Below, one piece after another: positions 49,313 through 58,149 of a stretch of DNA of 64,000 nucleotides. A program made the translations under genes and the position numbers. The notes beneath the pieces are model-generated. The model made no database searches, was not told where the DNA came from, and saw nothing but the letters and a program-made list of their open reading frames with translations. The stretch's first letter is position 1. Each line of letters opens with the position of its first letter. The stretch comes from Streptomyces sp. MP131-18 (GTDB taxonomy: Bacteria; Actinomycetota; Actinomycetes; Streptomycetales; Streptomycetaceae): assembly GCF_001984575.1 (NCBI RefSeq), contig NZ_LZNS01000001.1, positions 3,139,501-3,203,500 of the forward strand. Reading direction: 5' to 3'.

Positions 49313-50174
49313 CATCCCGCGCGCCGGCCTCGCCCCGGGTGGCGGCCCAGCTGGCCAGCAGGGCGAGCTTGCCTGCGGAGTCCGTTCCCGGCGGGACGCT
49401 GTAGGTCACGATCTGGCGCCCGGCCTCTCCAGGCATCTCGAACACGTCGAACGCGACCTCGATCAGGCCGACCTCGGGGTGGCAGAACGACTTCACGCCG
49501 GTGCGGTGCTCGTGGACGTCGTGGCCGGCCCAGTCCTCGCGGAACTGAGGGCTGCGCGCGGAAAGCTCGCCGATGAGGGCGGTGAGCCGGGTGTTGAGCG
49601 GGTCGCGGCCGGCTTCCAGTCGCATGATCGCCGCCGTGGTGCGGCGCGCCAGGGCCCAGTCGACGTAGTAGTCCCGGGCGCGGGGGTCGAGGAAGATGAA
49701 CCTGGCGATGTTCGGCGTTCCCTCGGTGTCGAAGTGCGGCGCGTACAGGGCCCGGCCCATGAGGTTGGCCGCGATGAGGTCCTGGTCGGCGTTGTGGACG
49801 AGCGCCGGCACGGTCATGTGGTCCAGGACCCGCTGCACCGAGGTGCGCACCGACTGGGCGGCCGGTTGCCTGGTGCGTGCCGGCGCCGTGGCCGGGGCGG
49901 TGCGAGCCAGATCGAACAGGTACTCGCGCTCGACATCGTTCAGCCGCAGTGCCCGGGCGATCGCGTTGAGCACACTTTCCGACGCCCCGCGGACATTGCC
50001 GCGCTCCAGCCTGGTGTAGTAGTCGAGGCTGACGCCGGCGAGCATGGCGACCTCCTCGCGACGCAGGCCGGGCACGCGCCGCTCCCCGCCGAAGTCGGGA
50101 ATGCCCGCCTGCTCGGGGGTGACGTTCGCGCGGCGGGAGATCAGGAACTCCCGTACCTCGTCCTTCGTGCTCAT
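49302..50174 (-). CDS. MmyB-type helix-turn-helix regulator
   Basis: 290 aa. The HTH (about 35-65) includes RREEVAMLAGVSLDYYTRLERG, quoted in part, and is followed by the MmyB-like ligand domain (VPALVHNADQDLIAANLMGRALY, then PNIARFIFLDP). Regulators of this type usually control an adjacent oxidoreductase; here that is the alcohol dehydrogenase 110 bp downstream-to-upstream on the same strand, i.e. transcribed before it. ATG 50174 was used. Effectors are thought to be fatty-acid-like, but this is not shown for this protein. Confidence 0.88.
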   Translation of the reverse strand: MSTKDEVREFLISRRANVTPEQAGIPDFGGERRVPGLRREEVAMLAGVSLDYYTRLERGNVRGASESVLNAIARALRLNDVEREYLFDLARTAPATAPARTRQPAAQSVRTSVQRVLDHMTVPALVHNADQDLIAANLMGRALYAPHFDTEGTPNIARFIFLDPRARDYYVDWALARRTTAAIMRLEAGRDPLNTRLTALIGELSARSPQFREDWAGHDVHEHRTGVKSFCHPEVGLIEVAFDVFEMPGEAGRQIVTYSVPPGTDSAGKLALLASWAATRGEAGARDVTR

Positions 50175-50283
50175 GTCTGCAACGGTAGAGCCGTCACAGG
50201 GTGCGGTGGGGGGCCCTCCCGGTACCCCCCACCCCCCTGGCCGGTGACGCCGGGGCCGATCGCGCTCCGGCTCGGGGCGCCGC

Positions 50284-51330
50284 TTATGCGGGAAGCGTGG
50301 AGATGTCGATGACGAACCGGTAGCGGACGTCGGAGGCGAGCACGCGTTCCCATGCCGCATTGATCTGGTCGGCACGGATGACCTCGACCTCGGGGGCGAT
50401 GCGGTGCTCGGCGCAGAAGTCGAGCATCTCCTGGGTCTCGGCGATGCCACCGATCTTCGATCCCGCGAAGGAGCGGCGGTTGTCGAAGAGCGTGAACAGC
50501 GTCACCGGAACCGGCTCCGGCGGCGCCCCGACACTCACGATCGTGCCGTGCAGGGCCAGCAGGCCCAGGTAGGCGTCCAGGTCGATCGGGGCACTGACCG
50601 TGTTCACGATCAGGTCGAACGTGTTCGCCAATTCCGTGAACGTCGCCGGGTCGCTGGTGGCGTAGTAGTGGTCCGCGCCCAGGCGCAGGCCGTCATCGCG
50701 CTTGCGCAGGCTCTGGGACAACACGGTGACCTCGGCGCCCAGGGCGTGGGCGATCTTGACGGCCATGTGGCCGAGACCGCCCAGGCCGACGACGGCGACC
50801 TTCTTGCCGGGCCCGGCGTTCCAGTGCCGCAGCGGCGAATAGGTGGTGATGCCCGCGCACAGCAGCGGGGCGGCGTTCTCGAACGGGATCGCCTCGGGGA
50901 CGCGGAGCACGAAGTGCTCGTCGACGACTATGTGTGTCGAATAACCACCCTGGGTGACGCGGCCGTCCCGGTCGACGCCGTTGTAGGTGTCGGTGAACCC
51001 GTTGCGGCAGTACTGCTCGTGACCGGCCGCGCAGTTCGCGCACTCACGGCAGGAGTCGACCATGCAGCCCACGCCCACCCGGTCCCCGACCTTGTGCCTG
51101 GTGACCTCCTGGCCGACCTGGGCGACGATTCCGGCGATCTCGTGCCCCACCGTGAGCGGGTACTGCACCTGCCCCCAGTCGCCGCGGACCGTGTGGATGT
51201 CGGAATGACATATACCGGCCCAGGCGATCTCGATGAGCACGTCCTTCGGGCCCACCTCACGCCGCTCGATCGTCCCGGGGCCCAGCGGGTCCGTCGCGGA
51301 GGTCGCGGCAAAGGCGCGTACGGCAGTCAT
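50284..51330 (-). CDS. Zinc-dependent NAD(P) alcohol dehydrogenase (CAD/YahK-type)
   Basis: 348 aa medium-chain dehydrogenase. Catalytic zinc ligands are in GICHSDIH and VGHE; structural zinc ligands are in [20 protein letters not shown]. The nucleotide fold has [15 protein letters not shown]. This pattern fits broad-range NADP-dependent aldehyde reductases of the cinnamyl-alcohol type. ATG 51330 follows GAAGGAT. Its regulator is probably the MmyB-type gene next to it. A 281-bp gap lies upstream, in which I recognise no site. Confidence 0.92.
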   Translation of the reverse strand: MTAVRAFAATSATDPLGPGTIERREVGPKDVLIEIAWAGICHSDIHTVRGDWGQVQYPLTVGHEIAGIVAQVGQEVTRHKVGDRVGVGCMVDSCRECANCAAGHEQYCRNGFTDTYNGVDRDGRVTQGGYSTHIVVDEHFVLRVPEAIPFENAAPLLCAGITTYSPLRHWNAGPGKKVAVVGLGGLGHMAVKIAHALGAEVTVLSQSLRKRDDGLRLGADHYYATSDPATFTELANTFDLIVNTVSAPIDLDAYLGLLALHGTIVSVGAPPEPVPVTLFTLFDNRRSFAGSKIGGIAETQEMLDFCAEHRIAPEVEVIRADQINAAWERVLASDVRYRFVIDISTLPA

Positions 51331-51611
51331 CAGAATCCTTCACTCAGCCAATCGTGTAATCGGGTGATCGCTGACCGAGCGGCGCACACCGGCGCGAGCT
51401 CGCAGCGAGAGAAACGGGGCAGCTCCGGCCCCGGGTCTCCCAGCGAACCACGCCGACGCACCCGGGTGGGAGGCACTCGCAGACCCTCCCGCCCGCGCGG
51501 GGCAGGTCGGTACCGTGCGGCGCGGCCCGGAGGGCGGGATGCCGATGAGTTCGCGGGTGGCCCGGAGTCGGAGAGGGGTGAGAGCACCGACTTCAAGAGG
51601 CAGGATCAATC

Positions 51612-52154
51612 ATGGGCAAGCTGCTGTATTCGGTCGCCATGTCGCTGGACGGCTTCATCGCGGGGCCCGGCGGAGACATGTCATGGCTGACAGAACACCT
51701 CGCGCCGAATCCGGTGGTCGACGAGTTGATCAGCGAGGTGGGCGCCTTGCTCGTCGGGAACCGCACCTTCCGGGGCAGTGATCCGTACGAGGGCATGGAA
51801 GGGGAGGGCGAGGCGTTCGGTGGCGGCTGGAGCGGGCCGCAGTTCGTCCTCACCCACAACCCGCCCGCGACCCCGGTGCCGGGCGTCACCTTCGTGACCG
51901 GCTTCGACGAGGCCGTCGCGCGGGCCAGGGAGGCCGCCCGCGACAAGTACGTCAACGTGCTCGGGGCCGACATCGCCCGGCAGTGCGTCGAAGCGGACGT
52001 GCTCGACGAGATTCTGGTTTCCGTCGCGCCGGTCATGCTCGGCGACGGAGTCCGGCTTTTCGACCGCCCGGGCGGCGCCCCCGTTCCGCTCGAACGCCTC
52101 TCCCTGAGCGAAATGCCGCACCCGACGACCATCTGGCTGCGCGTCGCCCGCTGA
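51612..52154 (+). CDS. Dihydrofolate reductase family protein (RibD C-terminal type)
   Basis: 180 aa. The start GKLLYSVAMSLDGFIAG, VGNRTFRG and VNVLGADIARQCVEADVLDEI are the standard blocks of this small reductase family. Members often have no known substrate and are spread widely in actinobacteria. It is not the essential folate enzyme FolA, to judge from its motifs. It faces away from the alcohol dehydrogenase and is followed by the SDR gene 35 bp later. Confidence 0.88.
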   Translation: MGKLLYSVAMSLDGFIAGPGGDMSWLTEHLAPNPVVDELISEVGALLVGNRTFRGSDPYEGMEGEGEAFGGGWSGPQFVLTHNPPATPVPGVTFVTGFDEAVARAREAARDKYVNVLGADIARQCVEADVLDEILVSVAPVMLGDGVRLFDRPGGAPVPLERLSLSEMPHPTTIWLRVAR

Positions 52155-52189
52155 GCACGGTCGGCGACGGCACTGACATGATCGATGAC

Positions 52190-52774
52190 ATGAGAGTTCT
52201 TGTGATCGGGGCAACCGGAACGGTCGGCAGTGCTGTCGCAGGCGCGTTGGAGGCATCTCATCAGGTCGTGAAAGCTTCGCGTAAAGGCCCGGTGAAAGCG
52301 GATCTGGCAGACCCTTCCTCCCTGGATGCGCTCTTCACCCAGGTGCGGGACCTGGACGCGGTGGTGTGCTGCGCCGCCAGCGGCCCGCTGGTGGACTTGG
52401 CTTCCGCGACGGATGACGAGATCGCCGCGGGAATGCGGGGCAAGCTCCTGGGACAGGTCGCCCTTGCCCGGCGAGCCGTGCGCCACCTCCGGGACGGCGG
52501 CTCCGTCACGCTGACCGGAGGCACCTTCTCCGCTCCGTTGGCCGGCGGGTCGCTGGGGGCCCTCATCAACGCCGGCCTGGAGGGCTTCGTCCGCAACGCG
52601 GCCGGTGAAGTGCCGCGGAAACTGCGTATCAATCTCATCAGCCCTGGGTGGATCAAGGAAACCCTGGAAAGCATGGGCATGGACTCCGCCGAAGGTACTC
52701 CCGTCGCCGAGGTGGCCCGCGCGTACGTGGAGGCCGTGGAGGGCACCGCGCACGGCCGGACCATACGTCCGTAG
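52190..52774 (+). CDS. Short-chain dehydrogenase/reductase, small type
   Basis: 194 aa Rossmann protein starting [20 protein letters not shown]. The active-site Tyr-x3-Lys is replaced by the segment [16 protein letters not shown], as in a known subgroup of short SDRs. The next block is [22 protein letters not shown] 52178 is an alternative start. It is 35 bp after the DHFR-like gene and may be cotranscribed. Substrate unknown. Confidence 0.85.
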   Translation: MRVLVIGATGTVGSAVAGALEASHQVVKASRKGPVKADLADPSSLDALFTQVRDLDAVVCCAASGPLVDLASATDDEIAAGMRGKLLGQVALARRAVRHLRDGGSVTLTGGTFSAPLAGGSLGALINAGLEGFVRNAAGEVPRKLRINLISPGWIKETLESMGMDSAEGTPVAEVARAYVEAVEGTAHGRTIRP

Positions 52775-52898
52775 CCGCGGTCGAGGCGGGAAGGCGAGGG
52801 GCCGCGACGGCCGGGGGCGCTCCGGTGGCGGGACTGCGGCGGGTGCGGTAGCCATGGGAGGGGGCGTTCGCGAATGTGGTGAGGCGAGGAGCCGCGGC

Positions 52899-54557
52899 AT
52901 GACCGATGTGTCCAGCAAGGGACCGGAGCCGAGTGACGAGCGGAAGGTGCTGACCAACCGGCAGGGCCACCCGGTCTACGACAATCAGAACCAGCGCACG
53001 GTGGGGGCCCGGGGCCCGGCGACGCTGGAGAATTATCAATTCCTGGAAAAGATCAGCCACTTCGACCGGGAGCGCGTGCCCGAGCGGGTGGTCCACGCAC
53101 GCGGCGTCACCGCCTACGGCTACTTCGAGTCCTACGGCGCCTGGGGCGAGGAGCCCATCGCTCGGCACACGCGGGCGAAGCTGTTCCAGGAACGGGGCAA
53201 GCGCACCGACGTCGCCGTCCGGTTCTCGACCGTCATCGGGGGCCGCGATTCCGCGGAGACGGCCAGGGACCCGCGGGGATTCGCGGTCAAGTTCTACACC
53301 GAGGAGGGCAACTGGGACCTCGTCGGAAACAATCTCGGTGTCTTCTTCATCCGCGACGCCATCAAGTTCCCCGACGTCATCCATGCGCTCAAGCCCGATC
53401 CCGTATCGCACGAGCAGAAGCCGGCCCGCATCTTCGACTTCATGTCGCAGACACCGGAAAGCATGCACATGCTGGTCAATCTGTTCAGTCCGCGCGGCAT
53501 TCCCGCCGACTACCGCCATATGCAGGGCTTCGGTGTCAACACCTACAAGTGGGTCAACGAGCAGGGCGAGACGAAACTCGTCAAGTACCACTGGATGCCC
53601 AAGCAGGGCGTGCGGTCCATGACCGAGGCGGACGCGGCGGCCATTCAGGCAAACGAGCTGGGGCACGCGACGAAAGACCTGTACGAGGCGATTCGCCGCG
53701 GCGACCACCCCGAGTGGGAGCTTCTCGTCCAGATGATGGACGACCACGAGCACCCGGAGCTGCACTTCGATCCGCTGGACGACACCAAGACGTGGCCGGA
53801 GCAGGAGTTCCCGCCCAGGCCGGTGGGCCGCATGGTGCTCGACCGGACGGTGGACAACTACTTCGCCGAGAACGAGCAGATCGCCTTCGGCACCGGTGTC
53901 CTGGTCGACGGCCTGGATTTCTCCGACGACAAAATGCTCGTGGGCCGCACCTTCTCCTACAGCGACACTCAGCGCTACCGCGTCGGCGCCAACTACCTGC
54001 AATTGCCCGTGAACGCCGCGAAGGGTGCCGCGGTGCGCACCAACCAGCGCGACGGCCAGATGGCGACCGGTGTAGACGATTCCGGGGCGAATCCGGAGGT
54101 CAACTACGAGCCGTCCATCACCGGAGGGCTCCGCGAGGCCGAGTACCGCACGACCGACGACCAGGGCCCGGAGATCCGCGGCCGCGTCACGCGCAAGCGC
54201 ATCCCCCGGACGAACGATTACCAGCAGGCCGGCCAGCGCTACCTGCTGATGGAGCAGTGGGAGCAGGACGACCTGGTGCACAACATGGTGACGCTGCTCG
54301 CCCAGTGCGACCGGCCGGTCCAGGAGCGGATGGTGTGGCACTTCCTGCTGGTGGAGAACGAGTTGGGGCTGCGTGTCGGCGAAGGGCTCGGTATCCCCGC
54401 GGACGCGGTTCGTCAGCTGCCGCCGCTGGCCTCGCAGACCCTCACGGAGGAGGACGAGCAGCGTCTGGCGCGGCTCGGGGACAACCCGCCGCGCGACGTG
54501 GCCGGACTCACGATGACGCACTGCGTTCCCGACGAACGGCACGTGGTCAGGCGCTGA
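52899..54557 (+). CDS. katA: Haem catalase (monofunctional)
   Basis: 552 aa. The distal His is in [14 protein letters not shown], the Asn in [18 protein letters not shown], and the proximal haem Tyr in [18 protein letters not shown]. It detoxifies hydrogen peroxide in the cytoplasm. ATG 52899 ([11 protein letters not shown]) follows GAGGAG. The C-terminal extension beyond residue 490 is modest and lacks a flavodoxin-like domain, so it belongs to the small-subunit class. A strong hairpin ends the gene. The symbol is used in the general sense; Streptomyces have several catalase genes. Confidence 0.95.
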   Translation: MTDVSSKGPEPSDERKVLTNRQGHPVYDNQNQRTVGARGPATLENYQFLEKISHFDRERVPERVVHARGVTAYGYFESYGAWGEEPIARHTRAKLFQERGKRTDVAVRFSTVIGGRDSAETARDPRGFAVKFYTEEGNWDLVGNNLGVFFIRDAIKFPDVIHALKPDPVSHEQKPARIFDFMSQTPESMHMLVNLFSPRGIPADYRHMQGFGVNTYKWVNEQGETKLVKYHWMPKQGVRSMTEADAAAIQANELGHATKDLYEAIRRGDHPEWELLVQMMDDHEHPELHFDPLDDTKTWPEQEFPPRPVGRMVLDRTVDNYFAENEQIAFGTGVLVDGLDFSDDKMLVGRTFSYSDTQRYRVGANYLQLPVNAAKGAAVRTNQRDGQMATGVDDSGANPEVNYEPSITGGLREAEYRTTDDQGPEIRGRVTRKRIPRTNDYQQAGQRYLLMEQWEQDDLVHNMVTLLAQCDRPVQERMVWHFLLVENELGLRVGEGLGIPADAVRQLPPLASQTLTEEDEQRLARLGDNPPRDVAGLTMTHCVPDERHVVRR

Positions 54558-54566
54558 GCCGTACGG

Positions 54567-54614
54567 CGACGGCGGGACCTGGCCCGCGGGGGCGGGGGTC
54601 AGGTCCCGCCGTCG
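54567..54614. terminator. Bidirectional terminator between catalase and the AlkZ-like gene
   Basis: CGACGGCGGGACCTG and its exact complement (15 bp) enclose an 18-base loop. The right arm overlaps the stop codon and last codons of the convergent gene. Confidence 0.85.
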
Positions 54615-55693
54615 AGGTGGACGTGCTCGATGCCTTCGTCGAGGAAAACGGTCAGGTCCCGGGCTTCGGCGCGGACGGCCTCCCGTTCCGGGGCGGTGAG
54701 GCGGCGGAGTGGGCTGATGTGGAGTTGGCCGTTGCGCACGGCCCAGGTAGCGGCGACGCGTCCGTCGACAAGGACCACGCGGTGGCCCGCGACGGACAGC
54801 CCGAGATGAGGGGCGTCGATGATGCGGCTGCGGTCGTGGTAGCCGAGGATGGCATTGTCGAAGGCCGGCAGGAACCGGACGGGGGCCGGGGTGTCGGGGT
54901 GGGGGCGGGGTGCGTCGGGGAGATCGAGTAGTTCGCGGCCGCGTTCGTCGCGGAAGACGACGAGTTCTTCCCGGGCGGCTCTGACAGCGGCGGGCAGGCC
55001 GGCGAGGCCGCACCAGGCGCGCAGGTCCGCGCCGGCGGCGGGCCCGTGGGCGGCGAGGTAGCGGCGTAGCAGCTGCTGCCCGACGGGATCGCTGTCCTCG
55101 GCGGGCAGGGGGGCGACGTCCCGTCCCAGCCAGGTGGCCAACGGCAGGTTGCGGACGCCGGCGGTCCGGTGCCACAGGCCGCGGGGCGGGAGCTGGACCA
55201 TGGGGATGAGGGCTGCGACGAGCAGCTCGCCCAGGGCGCGGCGCGGTGGGCCGGGCCAGCGGCCTTCGATGGCCTGGACGAGCTCGCGCATGGTGCGGGG
55301 CCGCTGGTCGGCCAGGACCGCGCGGCCCGCGGCGGCGAGCTCGGCCACGTCGATACCGGCCAGTTCACGGCGGTAGGTGCCCAGCACGCGCTGGCGCAGC
55401 ATGGTGTCGTGGCGGGCCCGCCAGGCGAGCGCGTCGTCGGCGGTGACGAGGTGGACGGTGCGGCGCATCAGATGCGTGCGCACCACCGTGCGGCCGGTCA
55501 GCGCGTCGTCCAGCTGCCCGGGCTCGAAGCCGGCCAGGCGGGACCACAGCCCGATGAACGGTTCCTGTGGTTCCTGCGCCTGCAAACCGCACAGGTGGGC
55601 CACCGCCTCGGGTACGGATGTGCCGCTGCGCTCGAGCAGGTGCTGGCGGGCGAGGGTGGCGCGGTTGAGAGCTCGGCTGTCAAGGACGGTCAC
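54599..55693 (-). CDS. Winged-helix DNA-binding protein, AlkZ/YcaQ-like DNA glycosylase family
   Basis: 364 aa with three winged-helix-like repeats. The catalytic Gln-x-Gln of the family is seen in CGLQAQEPQEPFIGLW near residue 37. Later blocks are RTHLMRRTVHLVTADD and PAFDNAILGYHDRSRI. AlkZ of Streptomyces unhooks interstrand crosslinks, and YcaQ is the enterobacterial relative; many other family members are unassigned. GTG 55693 follows GGGAG. Activity on alkylated DNA is likely but not certain. Confidence 0.85.
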   Translation of the reverse strand: MTVLDSRALNRATLARQHLLERSGTSVPEAVAHLCGLQAQEPQEPFIGLWSRLAGFEPGQLDDALTGRTVVRTHLMRRTVHLVTADDALAWRARHDTMLRQRVLGTYRRELAGIDVAELAAAGRAVLADQRPRTMRELVQAIEGRWPGPPRRALGELLVAALIPMVQLPPRGLWHRTAGVRNLPLATWLGRDVAPLPAEDSDPVGQQLLRRYLAAHGPAAGADLRAWCGLAGLPAAVRAAREELVVFRDERGRELLDLPDAPRPHPDTPAPVRFLPAFDNAILGYHDRSRIIDAPHLGLSVAGHRVVLVDGRVAATWAVRNGQLHISPLRRLTAPEREAVRAEARDLTVFLDEGIEHVHLDGGT

Positions 55694-56249
55694 GGCGCTC
55701 CCGGGCCACGGCCGGCTCGTGGGCCTGGCGTCGTCGCGGGTCGGTGCGGTTGACGGAAGGGGTGGGCAGCAGACGTCCGGCGGACCGCCGTCGGTGCCGG
55801 ACGGGACGTTCGCGTCGGTTTCCGGCTGCTTCGGCGAGGACGAGCAGCCGCTCGACCGCATCGGGCTTGCGCCCGCCGGTGAGGCGCCGCGAGACCGACT
55901 GGACTTCGACGCTTTCCGAGGCCGGCAGGTCGGAGGAGCCGGTCGCGCGGACGTTCCCGGCACGCACGAGGCCGGTGGGCGCGGAGCGGGCCCCGGCGAC
56001 GTCGGCATGCGGGTCGGTGCGATGGAGCTGGTAGCGGTCGAGGCAGTCGGTCAATATCCGCATCCGCGAGCCCTCGCCGGTCGGTCCGTTGTACTCGGCC
56101 GCCGGCACGTCCTCGCCGCGGTGTCCTCCGAGGGCCTTCCCGACGCTCTCCTCGGTCTCGCCGTAGCCGTGGACGTCGGCGGTGTCGACGAAGTCGCTGC
56201 CCGGGCAGCAGGCGCTGACTTCGATGCCGGTCCCTCCCGGCTTCCGCAT
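55694..56249 (-). pseudogene. Decayed aldo/keto reductase
   Basis: Translated pieces match actinobacterial aldo/keto reductases: GGTGIEVSACCPG, then FVDTADVHGYGETEESVGKAL, a damaged middle, and RYQLHRTDPHADVAGARSA followed by LVRAGNVRATGSSDLPASE. Compared with the family, segments are missing after the first strand and before the helix with the catalytic Lys, and the C-terminal half has dissolved into Arg-rich frame-shifted sequence. The Tyr of the DxxxY site (TADVHGY) remains only in part. There is no intact frame. Confidence 0.65.
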
Positions 56250-56354
56250 CCGCACGGTGACCCGCTTCCTTTCCCTGCTCCACATGCTCGGTGCCTGCGC
56301 CGTCCGGGCCACCGCGGCCGCCCGGACGGCGCAGGCATGTCAGGTTCGGCCGGA

Positions 56355-56777
56355 TCAGCCGTTGTACGGGGCGGCGACGTCCAGGACCCAGGTGACGCCG
56401 AACCGGTCGGTGAGCATGCCGTACAGCGGCGCCCACTGCGAAGGCTCCAGCGGATGCACGACGGTCGAGCCCTCGGCGAGCCTGCCCCACAGGGCGCTGA
56501 TCTCCTCGGCGTCGTCACCGCGCACGGAGACGAAGAACGGGTTCTCGCCCTGGTGCCAAGGCAGTTGCGAGGGCACGTCGTAGGCCATGACGTGGAAGCC
56601 GTTGTCGCCGGCCACCTCGCCCCACGTCACCCAGTCCGCCTCGCTCTCGTGTCGCACGGCACCCGAGTCCTTGTAGGTGACCACGACAGTACGTCCGCCG
56701 AAGACGGACTGGTAGAAGTCCAGCGCCTCACGTGCGGTGCCCCGGAAGTTCAGGTGAGTGGTGGTCGTGACGGACAT
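56355..56777 (-). CDS. VOC family protein, PhnB/3-demethylubiquinone-methyltransferase-like
   Basis: 140 aa of paired beta-alpha-beta units (THLNFRGTAREALDFYQSVFGG, quoted in part, and LYGMLTDRFGVTWVLDV). This PhnB-type glyoxalase-fold group often sits beside WYL regulators, as here. Its chemistry is unknown; the name demethylubiquinone methyltransferase in databases is misleading. ATG 56777 follows AAGGAG. Divergent from the regulator with an operator-like repeat between. Confidence 0.88.
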   Translation of the reverse strand: MSVTTTTHLNFRGTAREALDFYQSVFGGRTVVVTYKDSGAVRHESEADWVTWGEVAGDNGFHVMAYDVPSQLPWHQGENPFFVSVRGDDAEEISALWGRLAEGSTVVHPLEPSQWAPLYGMLTDRFGVTWVLDVAAPYNG

Positions 56778-56865
56778 GACCTGCTCCTTGCCTCGATGTG
56801 ACTGACGCATGCGCCACGGGTGGCGCCGCCCCGAACGGCTCGTGAGCCACCATGGCGCAGGTAGC

Positions 56866-56887
56866 GGACAGGTAGTGTCCTCTACTG
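56866..56887. promoter_or_regulatory. Putative operator between VOC gene and WYL regulator
   Basis: GGACA-GGTAG-TGTCC and the overlapping GTAG-TGTCCT-CTAC are short inverted repeats 18-39 bp before the regulator start. Sites with TAGTGTCCTCTA are, as I recall, common upstream of YafY-type regulators. Confidence 0.5.
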
Positions 56888-56904
56888 CGGGGAGAATGGA
56901 TTCC

Positions 56905-57945
56905 ATGCACAAAACGTCCTCCCGGCTGCTCGCGCTGCTCTCGCTGCTTCAGACGCACCGTGACTGGTCCGGCGAGGACCTCGCCGAGCGGCTCGCCATC
57001 ACCTCGCGCACCGTGCGCCGTGACATCGACCGCCTGCGCGAGCTCGGCTACCTGATCACGACCGTCAAGGGACCGGCCGGCGGCTACCGCCTGGCGGCCG
57101 GCGCTCACCTGCCACCCATGCTGTTCGACGACGACCAGGCCGTCGCCCTGGCGGTCGCGCTCCAGACCGCAGCCACCGGCACCACCGCAGCCTCCGGCAC
57201 AGCCGGCACAGCCGTCGCCGAAGACGCCATCCGCGCCCTGGTCACCCTCCGCCAGGTCATGCCGCCCCGCCTGCGCCACCGCATAGACCTGCTGCGTCTC
57301 ACCACCGTCGCCGTCCAACCGCCCGCGGCCGGCGCCGATCCCCAGGTCGACGCCCAGCTCCTGACGGACCTCGGTCGCGTCATCCACGCCCGCGAGGAAC
57401 TGCGCTTCGACTACGCGCCCGGCCCGGCCACCGCGCCCGACAGCCTCCGCCGCGTACAACCCCACTCCCTGGTCACCTGGCGCGGTCGCTGGTACCTCGT
57501 GGCCTGGGACCTCGACCGCGAGGACTGGCGCACCTTCCGCGCCGACCGCATCAGGCCCCGCACACCCACCGGCCCCCGCTTCGCCCCGCGCGAACTCCCC
57601 GGCGGCAACGTCTCCGCCTTCGTCATCAGCCGATTCCGCGGCAACGACGGCACCACCACCGACTGGCCCTGCCAGGGCGAAGTCGTCCTCCACCTGCCGG
57701 CCGCCGACGTCGCGCCCTTCGCCCAGGACGGAATCGTCGAGGAACGCGGCCCCCACCACTGCCGGCTCACCCTCGGCTCCTGGTCATGGACCGGACTTGC
57801 CGCCGCCATCGGCCGCTTCGACACCGAGGTCGAAGTCATCGGCCCGCCCCAACTGGCCACCGCCTTCGCCGACCTCGCCGCCCGCTACGCCCGCGCCGCA
57901 CGCGCCCCACACGCCCCACGCGTCACGGGAGGGGCTGTCGAGTGA
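56905..57945 (+). CDS. YafY-type transcriptional regulator with HTH_11 and WYL domains
   Basis: 346 aa. The N-terminal winged helix (about 5-60) reads DWSGEDLAERLAITSRTVRR; the WYL domain (about 140-220) contains RGRWYLVAWDLDREDWRTF, and a WCX C-terminal extension follows. ATG 56905 (MHKTSS) has GGGGAGA about eight bases upstream; ATG 56896 is too close to it. Divergent pairing with the VOC gene suggests it controls that gene and itself. Ligands of WYL domains include nucleotides and nucleic acids; none is known here. Confidence 0.9.
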   Translation: MHKTSSRLLALLSLLQTHRDWSGEDLAERLAITSRTVRRDIDRLRELGYLITTVKGPAGGYRLAAGAHLPPMLFDDDQAVALAVALQTAATGTTAASGTAGTAVAEDAIRALVTLRQVMPPRLRHRIDLLRLTTVAVQPPAAGADPQVDAQLLTDLGRVIHAREELRFDYAPGPATAPDSLRRVQPHSLVTWRGRWYLVAWDLDREDWRTFRADRIRPRTPTGPRFAPRELPGGNVSAFVISRFRGNDGTTTDWPCQGEVVLHLPAADVAPFAQDGIVEERGPHHCRLTLGSWSWTGLAAAIGRFDTEVEVIGPPQLATAFADLAARYARAARAPHAPRVTGGAVE

Positions 57946-58034
57946 ACACGCGGCGCATGAGGTGACCCCGGCGACGGCTCCCCGCATCCGAGCCCGGGAC
58001 GGGCGTCCGACGAGGCATTTTGTCCCAAGGCATT

Positions 58035-58046
58035 GAAATCGATTCC
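58035..58046 (+). promoter_or_regulatory. LacI-type operator 1 upstream of the GH116 operon
   Basis: GAAATCGATTCC is an imperfect palindrome centred on CG, of the kind bound by LacI-family sugar repressors. It lies 56 bp upstream of the second copy. Confidence 0.6.
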
Positions 58047-58090
58047 ACCCCTGTGCATCCTTCCCTCCTAGAACTCGCAGCCAGATGAGT

Positions 58091-58102
58091 GAAATCGATT
58101 TT
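58091..58102 (+). promoter_or_regulatory. LacI-type operator 2 upstream of the GH116 operon
   Basis: GAAATCGATTTT, sharing TGAAATCGATT with copy 1. The 56-bp centre distance is near five helical turns, so one tetramer or two dimers could bind the same face. It is 48 bp before the GH116 start. Confidence 0.65.
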
Positions 58103-58149
58103 TCGCGACCTCGTCCTTCCCTTGTGCACGTCCTTCTAGGAGTTCGCCC

